From contig NZ_NSFT01000004.1 in the NCBI RefSeq assembly GCF_002294725.1, forward strand, positions 1 through 64,000: a stretch of DNA of 64,000 nt, in the 5' to 3' direction. A program made the translations under genes and the position numbers. The notes under the pieces were generated by a model. The model worked only from the letters and a program-made list of their open reading frames with translations. It searched no databases and was not told the DNA's origin. Shown here piece by piece: positions 8,708-16,831 of this stretch; the first letter of the stretch is position 1; every line of letters starts with the position of its first letter. The stretch is from Mesorhizobium sp. WSM4313 (lineage in GTDB: Bacteria; Pseudomonadota; Alphaproteobacteria; Rhizobiales; Rhizobiaceae).

Positions 8708-9808
8708 ATGCCCTACGACCAGAAGAAGATCGTCGAAGCGATCCGTGCCTTCGAGCGCGGCGAGATCGTCGTCGTCATGGACGATGACGGGCGCGAGAAC
8801 GAGGGAGACCTGATCGTTGCCGCCGTCCACTGCACGCCGGAGAAGATGGCCTTCATCGTCCGCAACACCTCCGGCATCGTCTGCACGCCGATGCTGCGCG
8901 AGGACGCGAGGCGGCTGAACCTCGCGCCGATGGTGGCGGACAATGATTCCGCCCACACCACCGCCTTCACCGTCAGCGTCGATTTCAAGCATGGCACGAC
9001 GACCGGCATTTCCGCCGACGACCGCACGCTCACCGTGCGCAACCTTGCCAATGGCAATGTCGGCCCGTCGGATTTCGTGCGTCCCGGCCACATCTTCCCG
9101 CTGATCGCGCGCGAAGGCGGCGTCTTGATGCGCTCCGGCCATACGGAGGCCGCAGTCGATCTCTGCAAGCTCGCCGGCCTGCCGCCGGTCGGCGTCATTT
9201 CCGAACTGGTCAATGACGACGGCACGGTCAAGCGCGGGCCGCAAGTGCAGGCCTTCGCCGAGGAACATGGGCTGAAGCAGGTCTCGGTCGCCGACCTCAT
9301 CGCCTATCGCCAGCGCAAGGAGACGCTGGTCGAACGCGTGGCCTGCTCCGACATCGACACGCCCGGCGGCAAGGCGCAGGCCTTCACCTACACGCTGCCT
9401 TGGGATTCCATGCACCATCTCGCGGTCGTCTTCGGCGACATCCGCGATGGCGAGGAGGTGCCGGTACGGCTGCACTCGGAAGATGTCGTCACCGACGTCT
9501 TCGGCACCAGCCATCGGCTCGACGGCATCATGAAGGCCATGGGCGAGCGCAGGCGCGGCGTCATCGTCTATCTGCGTGAAGGCTCGGTCGGCGTCGCCCA
9601 TCAGGAGCGCAAGCGGCCCGCGAGTGGCGACCGCGAGGACCATGAGGAAGCCCGCCGCCGCGAGAACGAATGGCGAGAGATCGGTCTCGGCGCCCAGATT
9701 CTCAAGGACCTGGGTATCTCCTCGATCAACTTGATCGCCTCGCGCGAGCGCCACTATGTCGGCCTCGAGGGATTTGGCATTCACATCGCCAAGACCGAGA
9801 TTCTGTAG
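8708..9808 (+). CDS. ribB: 3,4-dihydroxy-2-butanone 4-phosphate synthase with degenerate GTP cyclohydrolase II domain (RibBX type)
   Basis: A 366-residue two-domain riboflavin enzyme. The N-terminal RibB domain (about 1-205) keeps the metal and substrate motifs MDDDGRENEGDL and RSGHTEAAVDL, so it should make 3,4-dihydroxy-2-butanone 4-phosphate from ribulose 5-phosphate. The C-terminal half aligns with GTP cyclohydrolase II, but the zinc-binding cysteines are gone: at HSEDVVTDVFG and SHRLDG (residues 256-273) the three Cys positions hold Asp259, Arg270 and Asp272. This matches the RibBX architecture known from alphaproteobacteria, where only the RibB half is active. A separate ribA would then be needed. 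Confidence 0.9.
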   Translation: MPYDQKKIVEAIRAFERGEIVVVMDDDGRENEGDLIVAAVHCTPEKMAFIVRNTSGIVCTPMLREDARRLNLAPMVADNDSAHTTAFTVSVDFKHGTTTGISADDRTLTVRNLANGNVGPSDFVRPGHIFPLIAREGGVLMRSGHTEAAVDLCKLAGLPPVGVISELVNDDGTVKRGPQVQAFAEEHGLKQVSVADLIAYRQRKETLVERVACSDIDTPGGKAQAFTYTLPWDSMHHLAVVFGDIRDGEEVPVRLHSEDVVTDVFGTSHRLDGIMKAMGERRRGVIVYLREGSVGVAHQERKRPASGDREDHEEARRRENEWREIGLGAQILKDLGISSINLIASRERHYVGLEGFGIHIAKTEIL

Positions 9809-9903
9809 TCCGTCGAAGGACCTGACGCGCCAGAGGTCCTAGCGGCAGTCTGATTGATGGAGCCTCCGCGACGCAGGCGATTGGCGGAAGCCTCCGCGAC
9901 GTC

Positions 9904-10079
9904 GTCATCCACGGGCGGAGCAAGGAGCGAAGCGACGCGCGCAGACCCGAGGATCCATTCCGTGACCTCGAAGCGCCGCGACGGTTCAGAATTCTGCTCC
10001 GCTGCGCTCTATGATCAAGGTCACGGAATGGATCCTCGGGTCTGCGCTCCGCTTCGCGTCGCTCCGCCCGTGGATGACG
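9904..10079. repeat. Large inverted repeat, family B copy 2
   Basis: The sequence GTCATCCACGGGCGGAGC at 9904 is mirrored by GCTCCGCCCGTGGATGAC near 10062-10079. Inside these arms GGATCCATTCCGTGACC (about 9951) is mirrored by GGTCACGGAATGGATCC (about 10017). The whole 176-bp unit can fold into one long stem. Related sequence appears at about 195-415 and 42203-42360. It fills most of the gene-free gap 9809-10142 between ribB and the MFS gene, in which I see no gene. Confidence 0.85.
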
Positions 10080-10142
10080 AAGTCGCGAGGGTCTCGGCCA
10101 ATTCCGAACGCTGGCGAAACGAGTGCTGGACGCTTCGTTCGA

Positions 10143-11363
10143 TCACTCCGCCGGAACCACCGCTTCGCCGCTGTCCACATCGCAATCATCAATCGCCAGC
10201 CGGCATTGGCCGACGAGCACGGTGGCCAGCGCGATGGCGCCGGCCGCGACCGAAACCCAAAACCCGTTCTGCGGACCGAAAGTGTCGACCATCCAGCCGG
10301 CGGCGAAGGAACCCAGCGCCATGCCGATGCCGATGCCGGTCGTCACCCAGGTGACGCCTTCGGTGAGCATCGCCGGCGGCACGTGGCGCTCGATCAGGCC
10401 GAAGGCGGTGATGAAGGTCGGCGAGATCGCGACGCCGCTGACGAACACAGCCAGCGCTAGCGTCGGCACCGTGTCGACAAAGAGCAGCGGCAAGGTGGTG
10501 AGCGCGATCACGGTGACCGCGACCGCCAATTGCCGCTGCAGCGGCGCCTTGAGGCTGAGCGCGCCGACGATGATGCCGAGCACGAAGGATCCCAGCGCAT
10601 AGACGCCGATGACGAGGCTCGCCGCCTCAGGCTGGCCAAGCTCCTTGGTGATCGCCACCGTCGTCACTTCCGTCGTGGCGAAGGTCGCGCCGACGAATAT
10701 CAGTGCGAAGGTGATGATCTGCACCGGCCGCAGGCGGATCGCCGAGCCGGCCGCGCCATGTTCGGCCGGGCGGACCGGCGGCTCGGACGAGCGCTGCAGC
10801 AGGAATGCCGCCGAGCCGAGCGCAAGCAGCAATGTGCTGACCACCATGCCGGCTTCCGGGAACAGCGCGGCGCTCAAGCCCACCGACAGCGAGGCGCCGG
10901 CGACATAGACCAGTTCGTCGGCGGCCGATTCGAAGGCGAACGCCGTGTTGAGCTCCGGCCGGTCGCGGAAGATCTCGGTCCAGCGCGACCGGACCAGCGC
11001 CGGGATGCTGGGCATGGCGGCGGCAAGTAGCGCCGAGCTGAACAACGTCCAGATAGGCCAGTGCTGGTTGGCCGCGACGATCAATGTCGCGAAGGAAAGC
11101 ACCGAGACGAGCGTCATGGGTGCTGCGATCGCCGTCTGGCCACGTCGGTCCACCAGCCGCGACACTTGCGGCGACAGGAAAGCATTGACCAGCGCATAGG
11201 TCGCCGAGACGGCGCCGGCCAGCCAGTATTCGCCATGTGTCTGCGACAGCATCGCCACGATGCCGATCGGGGCCATGGCGATCGGCAAGCGCGCGATGAA
11301 AGCCGCCGCGGCAAAGCCTTTCGTGCCGGGAGCCCGAAAGATGTCCGAATAAGGGTTTCGCAT
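10143..11363 (-). CDS. Major facilitator superfamily transporter
   Basis: A 406-residue inner-membrane protein with about 12 hydrophobic segments and the MFS loop-2/3 motif (VSRLVDRRGQ) between helices 2 and 3. It is most likely a drug or metabolite exporter of the DHA1-like type, since it is divergent from a TetR regulator gene; the substrate is unknown. The ATG at 11363 has GAGGAG upstream and is preferred to an in-frame start at 11381. The shared promoter region holds three matching palindromes, so expression is probably repressed by the adjacent TetR protein. Confidence 0.88.
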   Translation of the reverse strand: MRNPYSDIFRAPGTKGFAAAAFIARLPIAMAPIGIVAMLSQTHGEYWLAGAVSATYALVNAFLSPQVSRLVDRRGQTAIAAPMTLVSVLSFATLIVAANQHWPIWTLFSSALLAAAMPSIPALVRSRWTEIFRDRPELNTAFAFESAADELVYVAGASLSVGLSAALFPEAGMVVSTLLLALGSAAFLLQRSSEPPVRPAEHGAAGSAIRLRPVQIITFALIFVGATFATTEVTTVAITKELGQPEAASLVIGVYALGSFVLGIIVGALSLKAPLQRQLAVAVTVIALTTLPLLFVDTVPTLALAVFVSGVAISPTFITAFGLIERHVPPAMLTEGVTWVTTGIGIGMALGSFAAGWMVDTFGPQNGFWVSVAAGAIALATVLVGQCRLAIDDCDVDSGEAVVPAE

Positions 11364-11399
11364 GATCCTGCTCCTCGACAACGGCGCATAGTAAAATTA

Positions 11400-11414
11400 C
11401 ATACGCTGCGTATG
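11400..11414. promoter_or_regulatory. TetR operator-like palindrome 1
   Basis: CATACGCTGCGTATG, a perfect inverted repeat with a one-base centre, is the first of three related 15-mers (CATACG-N3-CGTATG) in the MFS/TetR intergenic region. It lies nearest the MFS gene. Confidence 0.8.
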
Positions 11415-11428
11415 ACTGTGAGATAGTT

Positions 11429-11443
11429 CATACGCCACGTATG
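11429..11443. promoter_or_regulatory. TetR operator-like palindrome 2
   Basis: CATACGCCACGTATG is the second copy, centred 29 bases from the first. On the minus strand a TTGACA hexamer (11442-11447) overlaps its edge and could be the -35 element of the MFS promoter. A repressor bound here would occupy the spacer. Confidence 0.8.
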
Positions 11444-11451
11444 TCAATTGG

Positions 11452-11466
11452 CATACGAGGCGTATG
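11452..11466. promoter_or_regulatory. TetR operator-like palindrome 3
   Basis: CATACGAGGCGTATG is the third copy, centred 23 bases from the second and ending 17 bases before the tetR start codon, a position suited to autoregulation. Confidence 0.8.
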
Positions 11467-11483
11467 TGAGTAGGGCCAGAACC

Positions 11484-12077
11484 ATGCACAGACCGCGCAA
11501 GGAGATGATCGCCGAGACGCGCGCCAAGCTGATCGCGGCCGCTCGCCATGCTTTCGGCACGATCGGCTATGCCGAGGCCTCGATGGACGATTTCACCGCG
11601 TCGGCCGGCCTCACGCGCGGCGCGCTCTACCATCATTTCGGCGACAAGAAGGGACTGCTGCAGGCGGTGATCGCGGAGATCGACGGCGAAATGGCTGTGC
11701 GGGTGAACGAGGTTGCTTCGAAAGCGCCCACCCGCTGGCAGCATTTCGTCGACGAATGCACCACCTATATCGAGATGGCGCTCGAGCCGGAAATCCAGCG
11801 CATCATGTTCCGCGACGGCCCGGCGGTGCTCGGCGATCCGGCGCAGTGGCCGAATGCCAGCGCCTGCACCGCCTCGATGACCAACCATCTGACCAGGCTG
11901 CAGGAAGAGGGCGAGGTCGTTCCGGAGCTTGATCCCGAGACGACCTCACGGCTGATCAATGGCGCCAGCAGCCAGGCCGCGCAGCGCATCGCCAATTCGA
12001 CGGACCCCGAGGCGACCTCGAAAAAAGCGATCACGGCCTTCAAGCAGTTGCTCGAAGGCTTGCGAAAGAAGCCTTGA
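11484..12077 (+). CDS. TetR/AcrR family transcriptional regulator
   Basis: A 197-residue repressor-type regulator. The N-terminal helix-turn-helix domain (about 10-60) reads AARHAFGTIGYAEASMDDFT...GLTRGALYHHFGDKKGLL, the classical TetR pattern. The C-terminal part is a ligand-binding dimerisation domain with no recognisable effector. The ATG at 11484 (MHRPRKEM) is chosen. An earlier in-frame TTG at 11448 would place the start before the third operator and is not supported. It is divergent from the MFS gene, which it probably controls. Confidence 0.9.
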   Translation: MHRPRKEMIAETRAKLIAAARHAFGTIGYAEASMDDFTASAGLTRGALYHHFGDKKGLLQAVIAEIDGEMAVRVNEVASKAPTRWQHFVDECTTYIEMALEPEIQRIMFRDGPAVLGDPAQWPNASACTASMTNHLTRLQEEGEVVPELDPETTSRLINGASSQAAQRIANSTDPEATSKKAITAFKQLLEGLRKKP

Positions 12078-12208
12078 CGGCACGCTCGGGTAATCAAGCC
12101 ACCGGCTTATGCACCGGTTTCGGGTCGGCGCAACCCTGCCGCGATTGACAATCGCCGGGGCGAGCGCATCCTCCACCGCCAACTCTGAAGGTGAGGGGAG
12201 TCGGGGCC

Positions 12209-13192
12209 ATGTGGGACTTCAGCATCGCCAGATCCGTGTCGATCATGACGCGGACATGGCCGTTCATCGTCTTTCGCATGATCGTCTATTTTGGCATCAC
12301 GGTCGCCTACATCATGGCGACCGGTACGGGCGCCAGCGTCGGCTACGGCGTCGGCCACATCTCCACCGATCCCGACGGCCCGATGTCCTTCGCACTGTGG
12401 GGTGGCGTGGTCGGCTTCGGCGTCGTCTCGATCGCCGTCTACTGGATACGCGAATACATCCTCTATGTGTTGAAAGCGGGCCATATCGCCGTCATGGTGC
12501 ATCTGATCGACGGCCAAGATGTCCCCGACGGCCGGGGCCAGATCGCCTACGCGAAGGAAGTGGTCACCCAGCGTTTTGCCGAGGCCAACATCCTTTTCGT
12601 CGTCGACCAGCTGGTCAAGGGCGCCATCCGAGCCATCACCGGCCTGATCGGCGGCATCGCCGCCTTCCTGCCCATTCCGGGCCTGAGCGGCATCGTCAGC
12701 TTCATCAACACGGTGATCCGCCTGTCGCTGACCTATGTCGACGAAATCATCCTCGGCTACAACATCCGCATCAATTCGAGCTCGCCTTTCGAGACGGCAA
12801 GACAAGGCGTGGTGCTCTACGCGCAGAACGGCAGGCACATGGTCAAGAACGCCGTCTGGCTGGCGGCGGTCATGTGGGGCGTCTCCTTCGTCATCTTCCT
12901 GTTGATGCTGGCGCCTGCGGCCGCCATTCTGTGGGTCATGCCGGGCCAGCTTGCCGGCTGGGCCTTCGTGCTGGCCATCGTCTTTGCCTGGGCCTTCAAG
13001 GCAGCCTTCATCGAGCCCTTCGCCATCGCCTCGCTGATGCAGGTCTATTTCGAAGCCATCGAAGGCCAGGCGCCTAATCCCGAATGGGACCGCCGGCTCG
13101 CCGAGACCTCGTCCAAATTCAGGGAACTGCGCGACAAGGCGCTGGGCTCTTTCGGCGGCGGCTCGCGCTGGGATACGCCGAGGGCCGCCTGA
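12209..13192 (+). CDS. Polytopic membrane protein of unknown function
   Basis: A 327-residue protein I do not recognise by name. Hydrophobic segments lie at about residues 20-38, 62-90, 135-165 (LIGGIAAFLPIPGLSGIV), 220-245 and 250-280, so it is an inner-membrane protein with roughly five or six helices. The tail is charged and Gly/Ser-rich. Its start at ATG 12209 has GAGGGGAG nine bases upstream. The stop (13190-13192) abuts the convergent bluB stop with no gap. The bluB neighbourhood does not by itself imply a role in cobalamin metabolism, because the genes are on opposite strands. Confidence 0.75.
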   Translation: MWDFSIARSVSIMTRTWPFIVFRMIVYFGITVAYIMATGTGASVGYGVGHISTDPDGPMSFALWGGVVGFGVVSIAVYWIREYILYVLKAGHIAVMVHLIDGQDVPDGRGQIAYAKEVVTQRFAEANILFVVDQLVKGAIRAITGLIGGIAAFLPIPGLSGIVSFINTVIRLSLTYVDEIILGYNIRINSSSPFETARQGVVLYAQNGRHMVKNAVWLAAVMWGVSFVIFLLMLAPAAAILWVMPGQLAGWAFVLAIVFAWAFKAAFIEPFAIASLMQVYFEAIEGQAPNPEWDRRLAETSSKFRELRDKALGSFGGGSRWDTPRAA

Positions 13193-13924
13193 TCATGGCT
13201 TTGATGCGCTGCCGAGCTTTGCGATTGCCGATTTAAGCGGCGCCTCGCCGGCGCCGCGAAACGTCTCGCTCATGACCAGTTCGGGCAGCGGCAGGCGCTT
13301 GCCCCAGCCATGCGCCTCGAGGTCCGGCTTCGGCGCGAAGGCCGAGACGCGGCCGACGCAAAGATAGGCGATCGGCGTGACATGCTCCGGGATCGCGAGA
13401 AGCCGCTTCAATGCCTCGGTTTCGATGATGCTCACCCAGCCAACGCCGACGCCTTCGGCCCGCGCCGCCAGCCAGAAATTCTGCACCGCGCAGACGGTGC
13501 TGTAGAGATCCATCTCCGGATTGTGCCAACGCCCGAGAGGCGAGTCCTTCGAGCGCTGCCGATCGCAGGTGATGCACAGGTTGAGCGCGCTTTCGCAAAT
13601 GCCCTCGAGTTTCAGCTTGCGGTAGAGCGCCTGCCGTTCCGCCTCGATCGCCGGCAACTCCTGCTCGCGCGCGGCGAGGAACAGGTCGCGCACTTGTCTG
13701 CGCCGCTCGGCATCGCGGATGACGATGAAATTCCACGGCTGCATATAGCCGACCGACGGGGCGTGATGCGCGGCGGTGATGAGCCGCGCCAGCACATTGT
13801 CGTCGAGATCGTCGGGGACGAAATGGCTGCGCACGTCGCGCCTGGTGAACATCGCCCGGTAGACCGCGTCGCGCGCCAATTGGTCAAAGTCGTCGCCACT
13901 CGCGGCGATCGCTGCTGCCGTCAT
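13193..13924 (-). CDS. bluB: 5,6-dimethylbenzimidazole synthase
   Basis: A 243-residue flavin-destructase of the nitroreductase fold that cleaves FMNH2 to make 5,6-dimethylbenzimidazole, the lower ligand of vitamin B12. Diagnostic stretches are FTRRDVRSHFVPDDLDD, HHAPSVGYMQPWNFIVI and VGVGWVSIIE. The ATG at 13924 gives the usual length and has AAGGGGAAAAGC upstream. The frame runs on to 14080, but that part is riboswitch sequence. A cobalamin riboswitch immediately upstream indicates repression when adenosylcobalamin is plentiful. Confidence 0.95.
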   Translation of the reverse strand: MTAAAIAASGDDFDQLARDAVYRAMFTRRDVRSHFVPDDLDDNVLARLITAAHHAPSVGYMQPWNFIVIRDAERRRQVRDLFLAAREQELPAIEAERQALYRKLKLEGICESALNLCITCDRQRSKDSPLGRWHNPEMDLYSTVCAVQNFWLAARAEGVGVGWVSIIETEALKRLLAIPEHVTPIAYLCVGRVSAFAPKPDLEAHGWGKRLPLPELVMSETFRGAGEAPLKSAIAKLGSASKP

Positions 13925-13974
13925 CGCTTTTCCCCTTGCGACAAGCAGTCCCCCGCCTGACCAAGCGGAAAACC

Positions 13975-14135
13975 ATGTCTGCCGGGCCGGTCTTCTGGCT
14001 CGGGATCGTCCCGCATCCGGCGCCTTCCCGTCTTCGACAGTGGCGTGTGCCGGCGCGGTCCCCCTTACAGTGTTGGGCACGCCACGGAGTTCAACCGTGT
14101 TCCCGATTCTCCCGCGTCGCGGGCACCTGGCAGCG
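13975..14135 (-). promoter_or_regulatory. Cobalamin riboswitch upstream of bluB
   Basis: Read on the minus strand, the leader contains GGTGCCCGCG (near 14128), GGGAACACGGTTGAACTCCG, CCACTG, GGGAAGG and the B12 box AGCCAGAAGACCGGCC at 13985-14000. These match in order the conserved core of cobalamin riboswitches. The B12 box lies about 60 bases before the bluB start. No strong T-tract terminator separates them, so control of ribosome access is more likely than termination. This element and the divergent promoter fill the gap 13925-14259. Confidence 0.9.
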
Positions 14136-14259
14136 ACGCGACCTTACAGCGAAGCTTGGGCCGCGCCAATGGCGTTAGCGACACGACAAGACGCGATTTC
14201 CCCAGCCATTCGGCCGCCAAACATGGTCATTGCGGTCATAGGTCCCTAGATTAGGCGCC

Positions 14260-15186
14260 ATGGCCACCCGTCTCTATACGCACCCGATCTTCCTCGAACA
14301 CCTCACGCCGCCCGGCCATCCCGAGCGGCCCGACCGCCTGCGCGCCATCGAGCGCGTGCTGGACGACGAGGCTTTTGCGGCGCTCGACCGCGTCAAGGCG
14401 CCGGAAGGCGACGAGAAAACCATCCTCTATGCGCATCCCGAGCATTTCGTCGAGCGCGTGCGCGCGGCGATCCCTGAGAGCGGGATCGTGTCGATCGACG
14501 CCGACACCAGCGCCAGCCCGAAAAGCTGGCAGGCCGTGATCACCGCGATCGGCGGTGCCAACGCGGCGGTAGACGACGTCTTCGAGGGCCGTGCGGCAAA
14601 CGTCTTCGTCGCCGCCCGTCCGCCTGGACATCATGCCGAAAAGACCACGGCAATGGGCTTCTGCCTGTTCAACACGGCGGCGATCGCCGCCCGCTACGCC
14701 CAGAACAAGCACCAGGCCGAGCGTGTGGCCATCGTCGACTGGGACGTTCATCACGGCAATGGCACGCAGGACATCTTCTGGGACGACCCATCGGTGCTCT
14801 ATTGCTCGACGCACCAGATGCCGCTTTACCCGGGCACCGGCGCGAAGAACGAGACCGGCGCCGGCAATATCGTTAACGCGCCGCTGGCGCCGCAGACCGG
14901 CAGCGACCTGTTCCGCGACGCATTCCTGTCGCGCGTGCTGCCGTCCATCGATGCATTCGCGCCGGACCTGATCATCATTTCCGCTGGCTTCGACGCGCAC
15001 CACCGCGATCCGCTGGCCGAGATCAACCTGACCGAGGACGATTTCGATTGGGCGACCGGCCAGTTGATGGAGCGCGCCGGGCGCCACAGTTCCAACAGGC
15101 TCGTCAGTCTGCTGGAAGGCGGCTACGATCTGCAGGGACTGGCATTTTCAGTCGCCGCCCATGTCGGGCGGCTGATGAAGGGATAG
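14260..15186 (+). CDS. Histone deacetylase family protein (acetylpolyamine/acetoin-type amidohydrolase)
   Basis: A 308-residue zinc amidohydrolase of the arginase/deacetylase fold. Catalytic motifs are clear: RPPGHHAEKTTAMGFC (tandem His), VDWDVHHGNGTQ (Asp and His metal ligands) and SAGFDAHHRDPLAE (second Asp). Bacterial members deacetylate acetylated polyamines or other small amides, or possibly proteins; the substrate here is undetermined. It is followed three bases later by xseB, so the two are probably cotranscribed, a pairing common in rhizobia. Confidence 0.9.
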   Translation: MATRLYTHPIFLEHLTPPGHPERPDRLRAIERVLDDEAFAALDRVKAPEGDEKTILYAHPEHFVERVRAAIPESGIVSIDADTSASPKSWQAVITAIGGANAAVDDVFEGRAANVFVAARPPGHHAEKTTAMGFCLFNTAAIAARYAQNKHQAERVAIVDWDVHHGNGTQDIFWDDPSVLYCSTHQMPLYPGTGAKNETGAGNIVNAPLAPQTGSDLFRDAFLSRVLPSIDAFAPDLIIISAGFDAHHRDPLAEINLTEDDFDWATGQLMERAGRHSSNRLVSLLEGGYDLQGLAFSVAAHVGRLMKG

Positions 15187-15189
15187 AGT

Positions 15190-15441
15190 ATGGCATTGGA
15201 AGGCAATGAGGACGTCAAGGCGATGAGCTTCGAACAGGCGCTCGACGCGTTGGAGAAGATCGTCGATGATCTTGAGCGCGGCGACGTCCCGCTCGACCAG
15301 TCGATCAAGATCTATGAGCGCGGCGAGGCGCTGAAGGCGCATTGCGACCGGCTGCTGAAAGCGGCCGAGGACAAGGTCGAGAAGATCAGGCTGTCGCGCG
15401 ACGGCAAACCGGTGGGAACTGAACCGCTGGACGCCGACTGA
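15190..15441 (+). CDS. xseB: Exodeoxyribonuclease VII small subunit
   Basis: An 83-residue subunit of exonuclease VII, which degrades single-stranded DNA into oligonucleotides together with XseA. The family core is visible: [38 protein letters not shown] and a short acidic end. It directly follows the deacetylase gene. A long palindromic repeat begins at its stop codon and may terminate the transcript. Confidence 0.93.
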   Translation: MALEGNEDVKAMSFEQALDALEKIVDDLERGDVPLDQSIKIYERGEALKAHCDRLLKAAEDKVEKIRLSRDGKPVGTEPLDAD

Positions 15442-15579
15442 GGTGTTGATATTCAGGTGAGGCCGGCCTGCAAATGGCAACTTCCTGCGCTTCCGGTGCT
15501 CACGTACTTCCAGTACGCTCCGCTCCGATTCTCGGAAACCACCATTTTCGGCTCGGCCTGACCTGAATCTCAACACCTC
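15441..15579. repeat. Palindromic intergenic element, family A copy 2
   Basis: A 139-bp element whose ends are inverted (AGGTGTTGATATTCAGGT / ACCTGAATCTCAACACCT). An inner pair, AGGCCGGCCTG and GCTCGGCC, and a GTACTTCCAGTAC mini-palindrome lie within. The first base coincides with the last base of the xseB stop codon. It is about 85-90 percent similar by eye to 16831-16972. Confidence 0.9.
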
Positions 15580-15634
15580 AGCGGATGATCTCGGACCGGG
15601 TAAGGGCAAAGAAAGCAGGTAAGGAGTTCAAGCC

Positions 15635-15901
15635 ATGTGCCGCAACATCAAGACCTTGGCCAATTTCGAGCCGCCGGCGACCAATGACGAAGTGCATGAC
15701 GCAGCGCTGCAATTCGTGCGCAAGCTTAGCGGCTCGACCAAGCCGTCCAAGCGCAACGAGCATGCCTTCTACCATGCCGTCGAGGCGATCGCCGCTGTCG
15801 CGCGCGAATTGATCGATTCGCTCGAAACCAACCAGGAACCGCGCAACCGCGAGGAAGAAGCTGCCAAGGCGAAGGCCAGGTCGGCGCTGCGTTTCGCCTG
15901 A
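15635..15901 (+). CDS. DUF2277 domain-containing protein
   Basis: An 88-residue cytoplasmic protein starting MCRNIKTLANFEPPA, the hallmark of the DUF2277 family. A helical middle follows (HAFYHAVEAIAAVARELIDS) with a charged Arg/Ala-rich end. The function is unknown. The ATG at 15635 has AAGGAG at ideal spacing. It is nine bases upstream of the pirin gene and probably in one operon with it. Confidence 0.85.
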   Translation: MCRNIKTLANFEPPATNDEVHDAALQFVRKLSGSTKPSKRNEHAFYHAVEAIAAVARELIDSLETNQEPRNREEEAAKAKARSALRFA

Positions 15902-15910
15902 GGATCCGAC

Positions 15911-16831
15911 ATGAGCTTCTTTCCGGGAAACGATCCCGAACCCGGCGATGCTTTCGCCTGCGACCAGATCGAGCTGATGGTCGTTCCGAACGCCAAGGAC
16001 ATTGGCGGCTTCGAGGTGCGCCGCGCTCTGCCGACGGCGAAGCGCCGGCTGGTCGGGCCGTTCATCTTCTTCGACCGCATGGGCCCTGCGATCCTGCGCG
16101 CCGGCCATGCGCTCGACGTGCGTCCGCATCCGCATATCGGGCTTTCCACCGTCACCTATCTGTTCGACGGCAGGATTAGGCATCGCGATTCGCTCGGCAC
16201 CGAAATGGTGATCGCGCCGGGCGACGTAAATTTGATGACCGCGGGGCGCGGCATCGTTCATTCAGAGCGCACGCCACAGGAATTGCGCGGCGCGCCGATG
16301 TCGGTCTCCGGCCTGCAGACCTGGCTGGCGCTGCCCGACGGCAAGGAGGAGATTGCCCCGGTGTTCGCGAACACGTCGGTGGCCCGCTTGCCGCAGATCG
16401 ATGCCGAGGGTGTCAGCGGCCGCGTCGTCATTGGCGCGTTCTCAGGCCTGCGCTCGCCCGTGGCGACCGCTTCCGACACGCTCTACGCCGATCTCAGGCT
16501 GGCCGCCGCTGCCAGCGTGAAGATTCCGGCCGATGCCGAGGAGCGCGCCATCTACACGCTGGAAGGCGACGTCTCGATTGCCGGCGATGTTTTCCCGGCC
16601 GAGCGGCTCCTGGTGTTCAAGCCGGGCGAGGAGATCGTGGTCTCTTCCGAGCGCGGCGCGCATTTCATGCTGTTCGGCGGCGCTTCGCTGGGCTCCAAGC
16701 GCTACATCTGGTGGAATTTCGTCTCGTCCTCCAAGGAACGCATCGAGCAGGCCAAGCAGGAATGGAAGACAGGCCGCTTCGATATCGTTCCCGGCGATGA
16801 GGAAGAGTTCATCCCGCTTCCCGAGAACTAA
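15911..16831 (+). CDS. Pirin family protein
   Basis: A 306-residue bicupin. The N-terminal cupin contains the iron-binding cluster RPHPHIGLSTVTYLFDG and HRDS, with GRGIVHSERTP further on, which matches the His/His/His/Glu ligand set of pirins. Some pirins show quercetin dioxygenase activity and others bind regulators; which applies here cannot be told. It follows DUF2277 closely. A palindromic element begins on the last base of its stop codon. Confidence 0.92.
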   Translation: MSFFPGNDPEPGDAFACDQIELMVVPNAKDIGGFEVRRALPTAKRRLVGPFIFFDRMGPAILRAGHALDVRPHPHIGLSTVTYLFDGRIRHRDSLGTEMVIAPGDVNLMTAGRGIVHSERTPQELRGAPMSVSGLQTWLALPDGKEEIAPVFANTSVARLPQIDAEGVSGRVVIGAFSGLRSPVATASDTLYADLRLAAAASVKIPADAEERAIYTLEGDVSIAGDVFPAERLLVFKPGEEIVVSSERGAHFMLFGGASLGSKRYIWWNFVSSSKERIEQAKQEWKTGRFDIVPGDEEEFIPLPEN

